Origin: CAMCXE01 sp036520615 | Lineage (GTDB): Bacteria > Pseudomonadota > Gammaproteobacteria > Pseudomonadales > Cellvibrionaceae | DNA length: 64,000 bases | NCBI GenBank assembly: GCA_036520615.1 | Contig: DATDJI010000018.1 | Location: 87,002-151,001, forward strand | Direction: 5' to 3' | Shown here: positions 45,179-54,042 of the stretch, piece after piece | Layout: each line of letters starts with the position of its first letter | Numbering within the stretch: the stretch's first letter is position 1 | Translations under genes and position numbers: made by a program | The notes under the pieces: generated by a model | The model's input: only the letters and a program-made list of their open reading frames with translations | Databases searched by the model: none | Told to the model about the DNA's origin: nothing

Positions 45179-47098
45179 ATGAAAATACCTTCTTGGATAG
45201 ATTCTATCGAGCAGTTTGCGCTAGCAAGCGGTATGTGTTTGCTGTTATCGGCGTGTGGCGCACAAGATTTTAGCGATTCATCATCTAGTTCGAGCAGTAG
45301 CTCTTCAAGTTCAAGCAGCTCGTCCACCTCAAGCAGTTCTTCTAGTTCAAGCAGTTCGTCTAGCTCCAATAGTTCTTCTAGTTCCAGCTCAAGCAGCTCA
45401 TCAAGTTCGGGCAATCAATTTTCAAATTGCGAGTCCGCTGCTTCTGATCCGGATGGCGACGGTTGGGGCTGGGAAAACGGGCAGTCGTGCAAGATTGTTA
45501 CCGCCACAGACGGTTTAGTACTGAGTAATATAAAGGCGTCCAAAGAGGCCATTGAATTATTTAATTATCTCAACCAGAACTCCGGTAAAAAAACCTTAAC
45601 AGGTCAGCAGGAATCTACCTGGTTATCGGGCGGCGCACGCCATGAATTGAATTTTATCCAAGCCTCAACAGGTAAATTACCGGCCATTTTAGGGCTGGAT
45701 TATATTGACCCTAATGATTATGCCGGGGTGAATAGTCGTGCGATTAAATGGTACAAAACCGAAGGCGGTATTCCTACCATTTGCTGGCATTGGGGTGCTC
45801 CAACCATTGGCACAGGTTATGAAAATTCCAAAAAATATTTTGATTTACCGCGCGCGCTGGTAGACGGCACTAATGAGAACCGCGCCATGATGCGTGATAT
45901 GGATATTATTGCCGCGCAATTGACAGTGCTGCGCGATCAAAATATTCCCGTGTTGTGGCGCCCATTACACGAATTTACCGGCACCTGGTTTTGGTGGGGT
46001 ATGCATGGCGGCGACAACTTTAAAAAATTGTGGGTCAAGATGTACGATTATTTTACCCGTGTTAAAGGCCTGAATAATTTAATTTGGGTATTAGGTTATA
46101 GCGGTGAACCTAGCGCCAATTATTATCCTGGTGATCAATATGTGGATATTGCTGGAGCAGATACCTACGTCAATCACAACGGTTCTTTGAAAAGCCTGTA
46201 CGATAAAGTACACACTATTGTTGGCAATAAAAAGCCGATTGCGCTGCATGAAAATGGTCCCATTCCTGACCCGGCCAAGGTGCAAGCGGATGGGGCCAAT
46301 TGGATTTATTTCATGACGTGGCATTCGGATTTTGTTACCAATGATCCTGTTAATACGTCAGGGTGGTTTAGTACAACTTACAATTCAGAACGCTATATTA
46401 CAAAGGACGAATTACCTAAATGGGGGACAGTAAATAATAATTCCACTGTGAATACATTATTTAGCGTGGGGCAAGCAGTACGAATAATGCCGTTAGGCGA
46501 TTCGATTACCGGATCTCCTGGTTGTTGGCGTGCTTATTTATGGAATAGTTTAGTTGCCGCAGGTGTTAAAAATATTGATTTTGTTGGCACTTTGACAGCA
46601 CAGCAGTGCAGTCAACAGCATGATGCCGATAACGAAGGACACGGCGGCTTTTTGGTCACAGATATTGCACGCAACAGTTTATTACCCGGCTGGTTAAATA
46701 CTGCTAACCCAAATGTTGTTTTAATGCATTTGGGCACTAATGACGTGTGGAGCAGCAAAAGCACCAACGACATTTTGGCGGCATACAGTACGTTGGTTGG
46801 ACAAATGCGTGCTAAAAATCCAAGAATGGTAATTTTAGTTGCCCAATTAATTCCGATGACACCGCGAGGAAATTCTACCTGTAGCACTTGTTATAACGGT
46901 GTTACGGCATTAAATGCGGCCATTGTGGATTGGGCAAAATCGCTAAGCACTGCGAATTCTCCCATTATTGTTGTGGACCAGTGGACGGGATTTAATGTTG
47001 CCAGCGATACCTCTGACGGTGTTCATCCTGTGGATTCCGGCAATAAAAAAATTGCCGCTAATTGGCTGCAATTGTTGTTAACTATTTTGCCTAGATAA
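45179..47098 (+). CDS. lipoprotein GH26 mannanase fused to an SGNH-type esterase
   Basis: 639 residues from ATG 45179; ATG 45170 and TTG 45101 are other starts. A lipoprotein signal ends LLSAC. A 44-residue linker of 42 Ser, one Thr and one Asn follows (45278-45409). Next is a short DGDGWGWEN...SC segment resembling part of a CBM10 module. The GH26 domain (about 105-400) carries acid/base E265 in WRPLHEFTGTWFWWG and nucleophile E358 in ALHENGP. The C-terminal SGNH hydrolase (about 430-635) shows S442 in MPLGDSIT, a GTND block and D613/H616 in DGVHP, as in CE3-type acetyl esterases. Predicted to cut and deacetylate mannan at the cell surface. It is divergent from the two-component system. Confidence 0.92.
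   Translation: MKIPSWIDSIEQFALASGMCLLLSACGAQDFSDSSSSSSSSSSSSSSSSTSSSSSSSSSSSSSNSSSSSSSSSSSSSGNQFSNCESAASDPDGDGWGWENGQSCKIVTATDGLVLSNIKASKEAIELFNYLNQNSGKKTLTGQQESTWLSGGARHELNFIQASTGKLPAILGLDYIDPNDYAGVNSRAIKWYKTEGGIPTICWHWGAPTIGTGYENSKKYFDLPRALVDGTNENRAMMRDMDIIAAQLTVLRDQNIPVLWRPLHEFTGTWFWWGMHGGDNFKKLWVKMYDYFTRVKGLNNLIWVLGYSGEPSANYYPGDQYVDIAGADTYVNHNGSLKSLYDKVHTIVGNKKPIALHENGPIPDPAKVQADGANWIYFMTWHSDFVTNDPVNTSGWFSTTYNSERYITKDELPKWGTVNNNSTVNTLFSVGQAVRIMPLGDSITGSPGCWRAYLWNSLVAAGVKNIDFVGTLTAQQCSQQHDADNEGHGGFLVTDIARNSLLPGWLNTANPNVVLMHLGTNDVWSSKSTNDILAAYSTLVGQMRAKNPRMVILVAQLIPMTPRGNSTCSTCYNGVTALNAAIVDWAKSLSTANSPIIVVDQWTGFNVASDTSDGVHPVDSGNKKIAANWLQLLLTILPR
45278..45409 (+). repeat. poly-serine linker coding tract
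   Basis: Forty-four codons encode 42 Ser, one Thr and one Asn, mixing TCA, TCT, TCG, TCC, AGT and AGC. The varied codons argue for selection on the protein linker rather than recent slippage of a simple DNA repeat. Confidence 0.9.
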
Positions 47099-47103
47099 AT
47101 TTA

Positions 47104-47149
47104 CACCCACTCTATCGTCCGTATTTAATAACCATAGAGTGGGTGAGTT
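47104..47149. terminator. bidirectional terminator between GH26-esterase and trkA
   Basis: CACCCACTCTAT and ATAGAGTGGGTG form a 12-base perfect stem with an 18-base loop, followed by AGTTTT. It stands in the 101 bases between two convergent genes, 5 bases after the esterase stop. Confidence 0.7.
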
Positions 47150-47199
47150 TTGGAGTAGGCAGTAGGCTGGATGCGTGTTTGTGATGTTTTCGATAAGTT

Positions 47200-48603
47200 T
47201 TAGAAAAACGAAAACCCCACTTGAAATAAACGTTCAATATCGCGCGTATAACGTTTGTCTACGAGAAACACAATGACGTGATCGCCGGATTCCACGCGGG
47301 TTTTATCGTGAGCAATTAATACCTCGTGGCCTGTGTCCACGCCCTGGGCATTTTTTTGTTTGCGCACTATAGCGCCGATCGTGGCGCCTTCTGGCAGGTC
47401 GATATCTTCAATATTTTTGCCGACCACCTTGGAGGATTTGCTGTCGCCATGGGCGATCACTTCGATAGCTTCGGCAGCGCCGCGACGTAGCGAATGCACG
47501 TTAACTATGTCGCCGCGCCGCACGTGGGTGAGCAGGCTGCCGATTGTGGCCTGTTGCGGCGAGATGGCAATGTCGATTTCTCCACCTTGCACCAAATCCA
47601 CGTAGGCGGGGTTGGAAATTAACGTCAGTACTTTGCGCGCGCCTAAGCGTTTGGCCAGCATCGAAGCCATGATGTTGGCTTCGTCCGAGTTGGTGACAGC
47701 GAGAAACACATCGGAGTCCTCGATATTTTCCTCCACCAATAAATTTTGATCCGAGGCGCTGCCGTTTAAAACGATGGCGTGTTCGAGCTTTTCCGATAAA
47801 AATGTCGCACGGGCGCGGTTATATTCGATAACTTTAACGGCGTAGCGTGTTTCTAATTTGAGCGCGAGGTTTAGGCCAATATTGCCACCGCCTGCGATAA
47901 CGATGCGTTTATAAGGGCGCTCAAGCCTGCGCAGTTCGCTCATTACCGCACGTATATCTTCTTTGGCAGCGATAAAAAACACTTCGTCATCCGCTTCGAT
48001 AACAGTGTTGCCCTGCGGCGTGATCGGACGGTTGCGCCGGTAAACTGCTGCGACCCGGGTGTCGACGTTGGGCATGTGTTTGCGGATAAACCGCAACTCC
48101 TGTCCCACCAATGGCCCGCCGTAATAGGCACGCACGGCCACCAGTTGCACAAGGCCCTGGGCAAAATCCAGTACTTGTAGGGCGCCGGGCTGCTCGACTA
48201 AGCGGTGAATATAATCGCTGACCAATTGCTCCGGGCTGATGATTACATCCACGGGAAAGGCATTTTTGCCAAACAAGCCTGGGTAGCTTGCGTATTCTTG
48301 CGAGCGCACACGGGCGATTTTTGTCGGCGTGTTAAATAGGTTATGGGCGATCTGGCAGGCCACCATGTTGATTTCGTCCTCACTGGTAACGGCGATCAGC
48401 ATATCGGCGTCTTCAATGCCTGCGCGCAATAATACATCCGGATGGGATGCGTGGCCGAACACAGTGCCTATATCAAGGCTTTCGCGCAGCTCACGCAGAT
48501 TCGCCTCGTTGCGATCCACCACCGTTATGTCGTTCGATTCGGAAGCGAGGTTGGCTGCGAGTGTGCCGCCCACTTGGCCTGCACCGAGGATGATAATTTT
48601 CAT
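47200..48603 (-). CDS. trkA: TrkA, potassium uptake regulatory subunit
   Basis: A peripheral cytosolic NAD-binding protein of 467 residues that gates the TrkH/TrkG potassium channels. It contains two Rossmann-type RCK-N domains (MKIIILGAGQVGGTLA at the start, RIVIAGGGNIGLNLALKLE near residue 234). Each is followed by an RCK-C domain with GATIGAIVR and similar strands. TSEDEIN and TNSDEAN are the paired nucleotide-site loops. Length is close to the usual 458. It is the last gene of the def-fmt-rsmB-trkA unit, starting 3 bases after the rsmB stop. Confidence 0.96.
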   Translation of the reverse strand: MKIIILGAGQVGGTLAANLASESNDITVVDRNEANLRELRESLDIGTVFGHASHPDVLLRAGIEDADMLIAVTSEDEINMVACQIAHNLFNTPTKIARVRSQEYASYPGLFGKNAFPVDVIISPEQLVSDYIHRLVEQPGALQVLDFAQGLVQLVAVRAYYGGPLVGQELRFIRKHMPNVDTRVAAVYRRNRPITPQGNTVIEADDEVFFIAAKEDIRAVMSELRRLERPYKRIVIAGGGNIGLNLALKLETRYAVKVIEYNRARATFLSEKLEHAIVLNGSASDQNLLVEENIEDSDVFLAVTNSDEANIMASMLAKRLGARKVLTLISNPAYVDLVQGGEIDIAISPQQATIGSLLTHVRRGDIVNVHSLRRGAAEAIEVIAHGDSKSSKVVGKNIEDIDLPEGATIGAIVRKQKNAQGVDTGHEVLIAHDKTRVESGDHVIVFLVDKRYTRDIERLFQVGFSFF

Positions 48604-48606
48604 AGC

Positions 48607-49938
48607 TTAGCTGCCATTTGTACCGTCTACTTTTTGCACTACTGCGTAGTAAAAGCCATCGTGCCCATCGGCTTGAGGCAGGAGTTGTCGTCCGAACGGC
48701 TGCGGCAAACCCCAGGGCACGTCCATCGGTTTGCAAACCGCATCCGGGTTTTGGCGGGTGAATTCAAGCAATTGTTTAGTATTTTCATCTGGCAGCACTG
48801 AGCAGGTGGCATAGACGAGCGTGCCGCCGGGTTTGAGCATTGCCCATAGCGTAGTTAATAAGCGCTGCTGCAGCTTCGCCAAGGGTGCAAGATCGCTAGC
48901 GCGGCGCAGGTGTTTAATATCGGGATGGCGGCGCACGACTCCAGTGGCTGAACAGGGCGCATCAAGCAAAATGGCGGCAAATGGGCGGCCGTCCCACCAA
49001 GTGGCAGGCTCAGCAAGATTTGCAGTTTTTAATTCGGCGCTGAGCCCTAAACGGTCGAGATTTTCCGTCACGCGCTGCATGCGTTTGGCATCTATATCAA
49101 TGGCGACTAGATCGGCATCCGGCGCTATTTCCAGTAAATGACAGGTTTTACCGCCGGGTGCGCAGCAGGCATCCAGCACACGCATGCCCGCCTCTGGCGC
49201 AATTAAATAGGCCGCCAGCTGTGCCGCTTCATCCTGCACGCTTATATCGCCCGCTGCAAAACCCGGTAGTGATTCCACCGGTACAGCTGCAGTCAACATA
49301 ATGCCCGCAGGACTGTAAGAGCATGGGCGCGCTTCTATATCTGCTTCGGCAAGCCGCTTTAGATAGTGCTCACGGTCGCCGTGCTGAATGTTGACACGCA
49401 ACGTCATCGGCGGATGCTGGTTGTTAGCTGTGAGCGTTTGCTGCCAGTGCTCGGGCCAGGCCGAGCGAATACGATCGAGCAACCACTGCGGGTGGGCGTA
49501 GGTGTAATTTGGGTTTTTAGCGAATTTTTCAGCCAGCTGGCCTTGCTCCCGTTGGTAGCGGCGCAATACTCCGTTAATCAGCCCCGCAGCCCAGTCCTTC
49601 TTCAGCAGGCGGCTGGCTTCGACCGTGGCGGACAGCGCGGCGTGGTCGGGAATACGCGTGTGGTCTAGCTGATAGAGGCCCAGCAATAAAAGCGCTTCAA
49701 CATCCCCATCTTTGCGTTTAAGCGGAGTAGGTATTAGTTGTTGGAGTATTAATGTGTAGGCGCTGGCATAGCGCAATGTGCCAAAGCAGAGTTCTTTGAG
49801 CAGTCCTCGGTCCCGCTCTGGGCAGGCGGGTATATGCTCTGGCAGCGCTTGGCTGAGCGACTGCCCTTGATCGAACACCTGGTGTAATACCAAAGCCGCC
49901 AGCGCGCGCACGTCCTGGGGAAGAGCCTGCGGTTTCAT
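48607..49938 (-). CDS. rsmB: RsmB, 16S rRNA m5C967 methyltransferase
   Basis: Methylates cytosine 967 of 16S rRNA using S-adenosylmethionine; 443 residues. The N-terminal NusB-like domain (about 1-140) begins with DVRALAALVLHQVFDQGQSL. The methyltransferase domain shows the SAM loop DACCAPGGKTCHLLE near residue 247, DAPCSATGVVRRHPD (first catalytic cysteine) and YATCSVLPDEN (second cysteine). It overlaps fmt by 4 bases and precedes trkA by 3, so it is tightly coupled in the operon. Confidence 0.96.
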   Translation of the reverse strand: MKPQALPQDVRALAALVLHQVFDQGQSLSQALPEHIPACPERDRGLLKELCFGTLRYASAYTLILQQLIPTPLKRKDGDVEALLLLGLYQLDHTRIPDHAALSATVEASRLLKKDWAAGLINGVLRRYQREQGQLAEKFAKNPNYTYAHPQWLLDRIRSAWPEHWQQTLTANNQHPPMTLRVNIQHGDREHYLKRLAEADIEARPCSYSPAGIMLTAAVPVESLPGFAAGDISVQDEAAQLAAYLIAPEAGMRVLDACCAPGGKTCHLLEIAPDADLVAIDIDAKRMQRVTENLDRLGLSAELKTANLAEPATWWDGRPFAAILLDAPCSATGVVRRHPDIKHLRRASDLAPLAKLQQRLLTTLWAMLKPGGTLVYATCSVLPDENTKQLLEFTRQNPDAVCKPMDVPWGLPQPFGRQLLPQADGHDGFYYAVVQKVDGTNGS

Positions 49939-50882
49939 TGCAATATCTGTCCTTGCGTAAAAGGATGGCTGCCGTTAATTAGGGCTTTCACTGCGACAGG
50001 GTTTTTGCCTGGCAGCTGTAGAGTTTGAATCTGCAAACAGCCATTGCCGCAGGCTACATAAATGCCACTGGCATCTATTTTGATAATCTCTCCTGGCGCT
50101 CTCTCAGAAATATCCTGAGCTACGATTGCGGTTAACACCCGCACCCGCTCTTGAGCAAGGCCAAAATAAGCCACCGGCGCCGGGTTGAAGGCCCGTACGC
50201 GGCGGTTGATTTGTTTGGCATCGGCGCTCCAATCAATGGCGGCCTCTTCTTTAGAAAGTTTATGGGCGTAGGTGACGCCCTCGCTAGGTTGAGGTTGCGG
50301 CTGTGCTATGCCTTGCGCCAGCTCATCGAGTACCGCAAGCATGGCAGCAGGCCCAATTGCTGCTAAGCGATCATGTAGGGTGCGGGCGTTATCATCTGGC
50401 AGAATAGGGCAAGGGGCGATGTGCAACATGGGGCCTGTATCCAGGCCGGCATCCATTTGCATAATGGTAATGGCAGTGGCCTTGTCCCCCGCTTCAATAG
50501 CGCGTTGGATAGGCGCAGCTCCACGCCAGCGCGGCAGAAGGCTCGCGTGTACATTGATACAACCCAGCCGAGGGGTATCAAGCACCGCCTGGGGTAATAA
50601 CAGGCCGTAGGCTACTACCACGATAATATCAGCGCCCCACTTGGTGAGCTGCGCCTGAGCTTCGGCGCTCTTAAGTGTGCTGATTTGGCAGACAGGGATC
50701 TGATGTTCTAGCGCCAGGGTTTTAACCGGGCTGGCCTGTAAGTGCTTGCCGCGCCCGGCTGGGCGATCCGGCTGTGTGTACACAGCTAACAGTTGATGCT
50801 CACTACTGAGCAGCGCCGCTAAATGCGTAGCGGCAAACTCAGGCGTGCCAGCAAAGATAATCTTCAGGGGTGATTGCGGCAT
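49935..50882 (-). CDS. fmt: methionyl-tRNA formyltransferase
   Basis: Transfers a formyl group from 10-formyltetrahydrofolate to initiator Met-tRNA; 315 residues, cytosolic. KIIFAGTPEFAATHL at the N-terminus, GCINVHASLLPRWRGAAPIQRA near 110-130 (with the catalytic Asn-His pair) and ITIMQMDAGLDTGPM are the family signatures. The C-terminal domain (about 205-310) is the tRNA-binding OB-like fold. It starts 20 bases after def, whose product removes the formyl group later. Confidence 0.97.
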   Translation of the reverse strand: MPQSPLKIIFAGTPEFAATHLAALLSSEHQLLAVYTQPDRPAGRGKHLQASPVKTLALEHQIPVCQISTLKSAEAQAQLTKWGADIIVVVAYGLLLPQAVLDTPRLGCINVHASLLPRWRGAAPIQRAIEAGDKATAITIMQMDAGLDTGPMLHIAPCPILPDDNARTLHDRLAAIGPAAMLAVLDELAQGIAQPQPQPSEGVTYAHKLSKEEAAIDWSADAKQINRRVRAFNPAPVAYFGLAQERVRVLTAIVAQDISERAPGEIIKIDASGIYVACGNGCLQIQTLQLPGKNPVAVKALINGSHPFTQGQILQ

Positions 50883-50902
50883 GAACGATCCTAACTGGCG
50901 AG

Positions 50903-51406
50903 TTACGTGGATTTTTGTTGTTTTTCTAATTTCGCCCGGATGCGATTACGTTTTAGCGTTGAGAGGTAATCGACAAACAGTTTGCCGCTGAGGTGGTCCA
51001 TCTCATGCTGGATACATACAGCCAACAGGCCATTGGGTACAAGTTCAAAGGCTTTGCCATTGCGATCCAGAGCGTTCACCTTGATGTGCTCAGGCCGCTC
51101 CACCGTTTCATAGAATCCCGGCACACTCAAACAGCCTTCTTCATAACCCAGCACGGTGGCATCGAGAGTCTCAATACGCGGATTAATAAACACCATCGGC
51201 TGATCTTTATTATCAGACACATCAATGACGATAATTTGTTCGTGAATATTGACCTGTGTGGCAGCAAGGCCCACGCCTGGAGCGGCGTACATGGTCTCGA
51301 GCATATCATCGATAATTCTGCGCACGCGGGCATCAACCTGAGCAACTGGTTTTGCTTTAGTACGTAGCCGTGGGTCGGGAAACTTTAGTATGGGTAAATG
51401 TGCCAT
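50903..51406 (-). CDS. def: peptide deformylase
   Basis: Removes the N-formyl group from new proteins; an Fe(II)-type metalloenzyme of 167 residues. The ATG at 51406 (MAHLPILKFPDPRLR) gives the normal length; the frame continues 43 codons upstream without family character. The three signatures are GVGLAATQV, EEGCLSVPG (metal cysteine) and QHEMDHLSG (two metal histidines and the catalytic Glu). It heads the def-fmt-rsmB-trkA operon and is divergent from the lysM gene. Confidence 0.97.
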   Translation of the reverse strand: MAHLPILKFPDPRLRTKAKPVAQVDARVRRIIDDMLETMYAAPGVGLAATQVNIHEQIIVIDVSDNKDQPMVFINPRIETLDATVLGYEEGCLSVPGFYETVERPEHIKVNALDRNGKAFELVPNGLLAVCIQHEMDHLSGKLFVDYLSTLKRNRIRAKLEKQQKST

Positions 51407-51561
51407 TGGCCTTTGTGACAAACGTCTGGTAAAAAGGTGAGTTGCGCTGCTACCATTGAATGAATATCGCGGGTTTGCAGGGTTCTGTCCACGCCGGCTG
51501 GCGATGGTTGGGCTATTATAACGAACAACATCCATTGGCCTACTGGTACAGGACCATTCCT

Positions 51562-52578
51562 ATGAAAAAACGCTTTCTGGGCTTATTTGCTGCCTGCCTT
51601 CTTTCGGGCCATCTCTGGGCCGACTCTCCGAAGCTGCGCAGTGATGTGCCCGACACCTACACGGTCGTGAAAGGAGATACCCTGTGGGATATATCCGGCC
51701 GCTTTTTACAGAACGCCTGGATGTGGCCGGAAATATGGCATGTCAATCCGCAAATTTCTAATCCGCATTTAATTTATCCAGGAGATGTTATCAAGCTTGT
51801 GTACATTGATGGTAAGCCGCGCTTAACACTTGATCGCGGTATTAAAAAATTATCACCAACTGCTCACGTGCTCGATCAAAACGCAGCAATTTCAACTATT
51901 CCGCTGGATCGAATCGCAAGCTTCCTCTCAAAAGCGCGCATTGTTGAGCCGGAAGAGCTGAAAAAAGCCCCCTATGTCATATCCGGTGAGTCCGAGCATT
52001 TGTTATCCGGTAAGGGCGATAAGGTATACGCACGGGGCGTGTTCGACCCTGATATCAATGCGTACGGCATCTACCGTGAAGGGCAGACGTTTAAAGATCC
52101 CAATACTCGTGAGCTCTTAGGTGTATATGCTGCGAGCATCGGCGGGGGAAAAATGCGCGCGCTTGACGGTGAAATCGCAACGCTGCTTGCGACTCGTAGC
52201 CAGGAAGAAATCCGCATTGGCGATCGCTTATTGGTTGATGACGGGCAGGGCATTGATTCCACATTTGTGCCCTCTGCACCGGCCAGTGAAATCGACGGCG
52301 AAATTATTTTTGTGGAAGGTGGCGTAACCCAAGTAGGTAAAATGAACGTGGTATTGTTAAACCGCGGCGCTCGCGAAGGTATTGTTTCGGGGAATGTGCT
52401 GGCCGTTTATAAGCGCGGTGCCACAGTGCGTGATCGGGAGCGCGGCGATAAAGTAACATTGCCGGATGAGCGTGCAGGCCTTGTTATGGTGTTTAAAACC
52501 TTTGAAAAACTAAGCCTGGGGTTAATTTTAGAAGCGGAGAAACCTCTCTCTGTCAGCGATAAGGTAAGAAACCCTTAA
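51562..52578 (+). CDS. exported LysM-domain protein
   Basis: 338 residues from ATG 51562, with ACAGGA upstream; a longer frame from 51460 lacks a signal peptide at its start. The signal peptide (about 1-20) ends LWADSP. A single LysM domain (about 30-85) reads TYTVVKGDTLWDISGRFL and ends in NPHLIYPGDVIKLVY, so peptidoglycan binding is expected. The remaining 250 residues have no named domain. In Pseudomonas a homologous gene occupies the same place between def and dprA. Role unknown, probably in cell-envelope maintenance. Confidence 0.92.
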   Translation: MKKRFLGLFAACLLSGHLWADSPKLRSDVPDTYTVVKGDTLWDISGRFLQNAWMWPEIWHVNPQISNPHLIYPGDVIKLVYIDGKPRLTLDRGIKKLSPTAHVLDQNAAISTIPLDRIASFLSKARIVEPEELKKAPYVISGESEHLLSGKGDKVYARGVFDPDINAYGIYREGQTFKDPNTRELLGVYAASIGGGKMRALDGEIATLLATRSQEEIRIGDRLLVDDGQGIDSTFVPSAPASEIDGEIIFVEGGVTQVGKMNVVLLNRGAREGIVSGNVLAVYKRGATVRDRERGDKVTLPDERAGLVMVFKTFEKLSLGLILEAEKPLSVSDKVRNP

Positions 52579-52584
52579 GCTAAA

Positions 52585-52632
52585 CCTCAGAACTAAAAAA
52601 CCCCGCTTATGCGGGGTTTTTTAGTTCTGAGG
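52585..52632 (+). terminator. 48-nt perfect hairpin terminator between lysM and dprA
   Basis: A 22-base perfect stem (52585-52606 with 52611-52632) closes on TTAT. Its core, AAAAAACCCCGC paired with GCGGGGTTTTTT, is a classic rho-independent terminator working on both strands. The stem is extended by ten further perfect base pairs (CCTCAGAACT with AGTTCTGAGG). It begins 7 bases after the lysM-gene stop. Confidence 0.93.
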
Positions 52633-52779
52633 CAAAGGAAAATCCAAGCCTGCTTGTTTGCCTTGCACTAAATGCGCCCCGTGTAAATTGCATTTTCGTA
52701 GAGACGTATACGGGGCTTTACCGCCGCGTGCGAACCGGTTAAGGTCGCGCTTTTCACCGACAATTTGCGAGGGACTCTT

Positions 52780-53964
52780 ATGCAAATGGAATACGCATTG
52801 CTGTTGTTGCAGCACTTGCCTAACACCACAACTAATACCTACTGGCAGCTGCTTAAGGTTTTTCCAAGCCTTGAAGCTGCACTTGAAGCCAACCCGGAAA
52901 AACTCGAAAAACTTCTGTCCGAAGCCGCCATTAATGATCTGCTCAGCCATCGACGGCAACCTGCCACGAGCGAGCTAGGCCAGCGTGTGCAGAAGGTGCT
53001 GGATTGGTGCCAGCAGCAGGACATTCATTTGGTTTCCATAAACAACGATGCTTACCCTGCGGTGCTGCGCGAGATTCCCAAAGCGCCTGCCCTGCTGTAT
53101 GTGAAAGGGCGCCTGCAAGCTCTAGCGCTGCCACAGCTGGCTATAGTGGGAAGCCGCAGCCCGAGCCCCAACGGCGCAAGTACAGCGCGGGAGTTTGCCC
53201 ATCATTTAGCCGCCGGAGGCCTGGCTATTACCAGCGGATTGGCGTTGGGCATAGACCAGGCCGCGCACGAGGGAGCATTAAATGCTGAAGGCGCCACACT
53301 TGCTGTTATGGCAACTGGTATTGACCAGATATATCCTAGACGTAATCAGGCTTTAGCTGAGCGTATTCTGGCTGGCGGCGGTGCATTAATTACCGAATTC
53401 CCTGTTGGCACGGCACCTCAGGCGGCGTATTTTCCACAGCGCAACCGAATTATTAGCGGGCTCAGCGCTGGCGTTTTGGTGGTGGAGGCTATGGTTAAAA
53501 GTGGATCCTTAATTACCGCTCGATACGCACTGCAGCACAATCGCGAGGTGTTTGCTATTCCCGGCTCCATTCATAATCCACTGAGCCGAGGCTGCCATGC
53601 ACTGATTAAGGAGGGCGCCGCATTAACCGAATCGGCAGATGACATTTTCCAACATCTTGCAGGCTATTTAAGTTTGAAATGGCAAGAGCTGGGACTGCCC
53701 TCGCAGCGGCCGAGTGATGCGCCCTCCGGCCTCACGCTAATGGAGCGCGGTGAGCTAATCGAAAACCCATCAGAATCGCTCGTATTAGCGCAATTGGATT
53801 TCACGCCGACAACGCTGGATCAGTTGGGTGAGCGCACGGGGCTGCCGATTGGTGAGCTGTTAACAAGCCTGCTAACGCTGGAATTAAAGGGCCTGGCCAG
53901 CAGTTTTAATGGTGGTTACACACGCATGATGTCCACCTCGCTGCGAGCCCCCTTGCTGATCTAA
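52780..53964 (+). CDS. dprA: DprA, single-strand DNA-binding protein for transformation
   Basis: Loads RecA on incoming single-stranded DNA in natural transformation; 394 residues from ATG 52780 with GAGGG upstream. A TTG five codons earlier is an alternative. The N-terminal helical domain (about 1-75) is followed by the Rossmann-like core with IVGSRSPSPNGAST, ITSGLALGIDQAAHEGAL and the stretch FPQRNRIISGLSAGVLVVEA. The C-terminal winged helix (about 325-380) is present. Pilus genes elsewhere in the window make competence plausible, but no com genes are here. Confidence 0.95.
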   Translation: MQMEYALLLLQHLPNTTTNTYWQLLKVFPSLEAALEANPEKLEKLLSEAAINDLLSHRRQPATSELGQRVQKVLDWCQQQDIHLVSINNDAYPAVLREIPKAPALLYVKGRLQALALPQLAIVGSRSPSPNGASTAREFAHHLAAGGLAITSGLALGIDQAAHEGALNAEGATLAVMATGIDQIYPRRNQALAERILAGGGALITEFPVGTAPQAAYFPQRNRIISGLSAGVLVVEAMVKSGSLITARYALQHNREVFAIPGSIHNPLSRGCHALIKEGAALTESADDIFQHLAGYLSLKWQELGLPSQRPSDAPSGLTLMERGELIENPSESLVLAQLDFTPTTLDQLGERTGLPIGELLTSLLTLELKGLASSFNGGYTRMMSTSLRAPLLI

Positions 53965-54042
53965 ACAGGCTGGGGTATTTTGGCGCCCCTTGCGCGGCGT
54001 TCGCGTCAATTCCCCATATTTTATGATGTTTAAGAGGGCGTT

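Noticed and set aside
45070..45414. Minus-strand frame rich in Leu and Glu opposite the serine linker
   Set aside because: It is the antisense of the poly-serine codons; the repeated pattern follows from the codon composition.
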